From an uncultured Kiloniellaceae bacterium (lineage in GTDB: Bacteria > Pseudomonadota > Alphaproteobacteria > Kiloniellales > Kiloniellaceae), in the NCBI GenBank assembly GCA_947493695.1, contig CANLSF010000006.1:475606-539605 (forward strand): 64,000 bases of DNA, in the 5' to 3' direction. The notes beneath the pieces were generated by a model, which saw nothing but the letters and a program-made list of their open reading frames with translations, was not told the origin of the DNA and did not search any database. Below, piece by piece: positions 63,699 to 64,000 of this stretch. A program made the translations under genes and the position numbers. Numbering within the stretch: position 1 is the stretch's first letter; each line of letters begins with the position of its first letter.

Positions 63699-64000
63699 AT
63701 GAAGATGACGACGGAAGAAGCCTTTGTGAAGGTTTTGCAGATGCACGGCATTGAGCATGCATTTGGAATTATCGGTTCAGCGATGATGCCGGTTTCGGAT
63801 CTGTTTCCCAGGGCTGGTATCAGCTTCTGGGACTGCGCGCACGAGACCAACGCGGGCATGATCTGTGACGGTTACACCCGTGCGACCGGCAAGATGGCCA
63901 TGGCCATCGCCCAGAACGGTCCTGGTATCACCGGCTTTGTCACACCGATCAAGACCGCCTACTGGAACCACACCCCGATGCTGCTGGTGACCCCGCAGGC
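63699..64000 (+). CDS. xsc: Sulfoacetaldehyde acetyltransferase (cut by window edge)
   Basis: The first 100 codons of a ThDP enzyme that converts sulfoacetaldehyde and phosphate to acetyl phosphate and sulfite. The N-terminus (MKMTTEEAFVKVLQ, GIIGSAMMPVSDLFP, GYTRATGKMAM, IAQNGPGITGFVTP) is characteristic of Xsc rather than acetolactate synthase. GGAAGGAA precedes the ATG. It lies 108 bp after the dehydrogenase gene, with a GC-rich repeat near 63613-63640 between them. The remainder, and perhaps pta, lie right of the window. Confidence 0.95.
   Translation, partial: MKMTTEEAFVKVLQMHGIEHAFGIIGSAMMPVSDLFPRAGISFWDCAHETNAGMICDGYTRATGKMAMAIAQNGPGITGFVTPIKTAYWNHTPMLLVTPQ

Noticed and set aside
1..64000. 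CRISPR arrays, tRNA or rRNA genes, transposases, phage genes
   Set aside because: Intergenic regions were read on both strands; none show regular repeats, cloverleaf genes or mobile-element motifs.

Overview
The window is 64 kb of chromosome from an alphaproteobacterium. The best fit is a marine or saline Rhodospirillales/Kiloniellales-type organism. This rests on gene order (amiC, mrcA and prfB running one way with rne diverging), alphaproteobacterial versions of accBC, aat, glnE, tyrS and anmK, and C2-sulfonate and halo-organic genes typical of marine bacteria. It is densely coding and mostly housekeeping. I see no phage, insertion sequence, CRISPR array, rRNA or tRNA gene.

Layout. 1-6 kb: mnmA (cut by the left edge), an ABHD18-like hydrolase, a DUF302 protein, a probable small RNA or leader with its own terminator, and a membrane histidine kinase. 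5.5-11.7 kb: a leftward Fe-S/cysteine operon, cysE-iscR-two cysteine desulfurases-fdx-tenA-DUF6455, behind a promoter carrying an E. coli-type IscR box. The scaffold and chaperone genes (iscU, iscA, hscBA) are missing. 11.7-24 kb: anmK, tyrS, a YhdP/AsmA-like giant protein, glnE, a 2OG oxygenase-like protein, bcp, a DUF455 protein and an EamA exporter. 24-28 kb: a marR-reductive dehalogenase unit; the dehalogenase is fused to its own flavin/2Fe-2S reductase. 28-31 kb: ogt, an HD-domain protein and a metallo-beta-lactamase-fold protein that has lost its metal ligands. 30.4-39.3 kb: prfB (programmed frameshift), mrcA, amiC and rne. 39.3-48 kb: an aminotransferase, a gamma-glutamyltransferase-like lipoprotein without the catalytic threonine, an M48 peptidase, a DsbA-like protein, aroQ-accB-accC and aat.

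48-57.7 kb looks like a low-oxygen or stress module: Zn-alcohol dehydrogenase, small lipoprotein, L,D-transpeptidase, phosphotransferase/kinase fusion, accessory FtsH, FocA-type channel, RNase Z-like protein and beta-CASP nuclease. Two perfect FNR/FixK-type boxes sit in its two divergent promoter regions, each 32 bp upstream of a similar -10 candidate.

57.7-64 kb is an isethionate utilisation locus: an IclR regulator, a three-part TRAP transporter, a GMC flavoprotein dehydrogenase and the start of xsc. A perfect inverted repeat in the divergent promoter region is the likely operator. The expected flow is isethionate uptake, oxidation to sulfoacetaldehyde, then Xsc cleavage to acetyl phosphate and sulfite.

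The most unusual items are the self-sufficient cytosolic reductive dehalogenase with its MarR operator, the FNR-boxed module, the small-RNA candidate, the scaffold-less isc operon and the two pseudoenzyme candidates.
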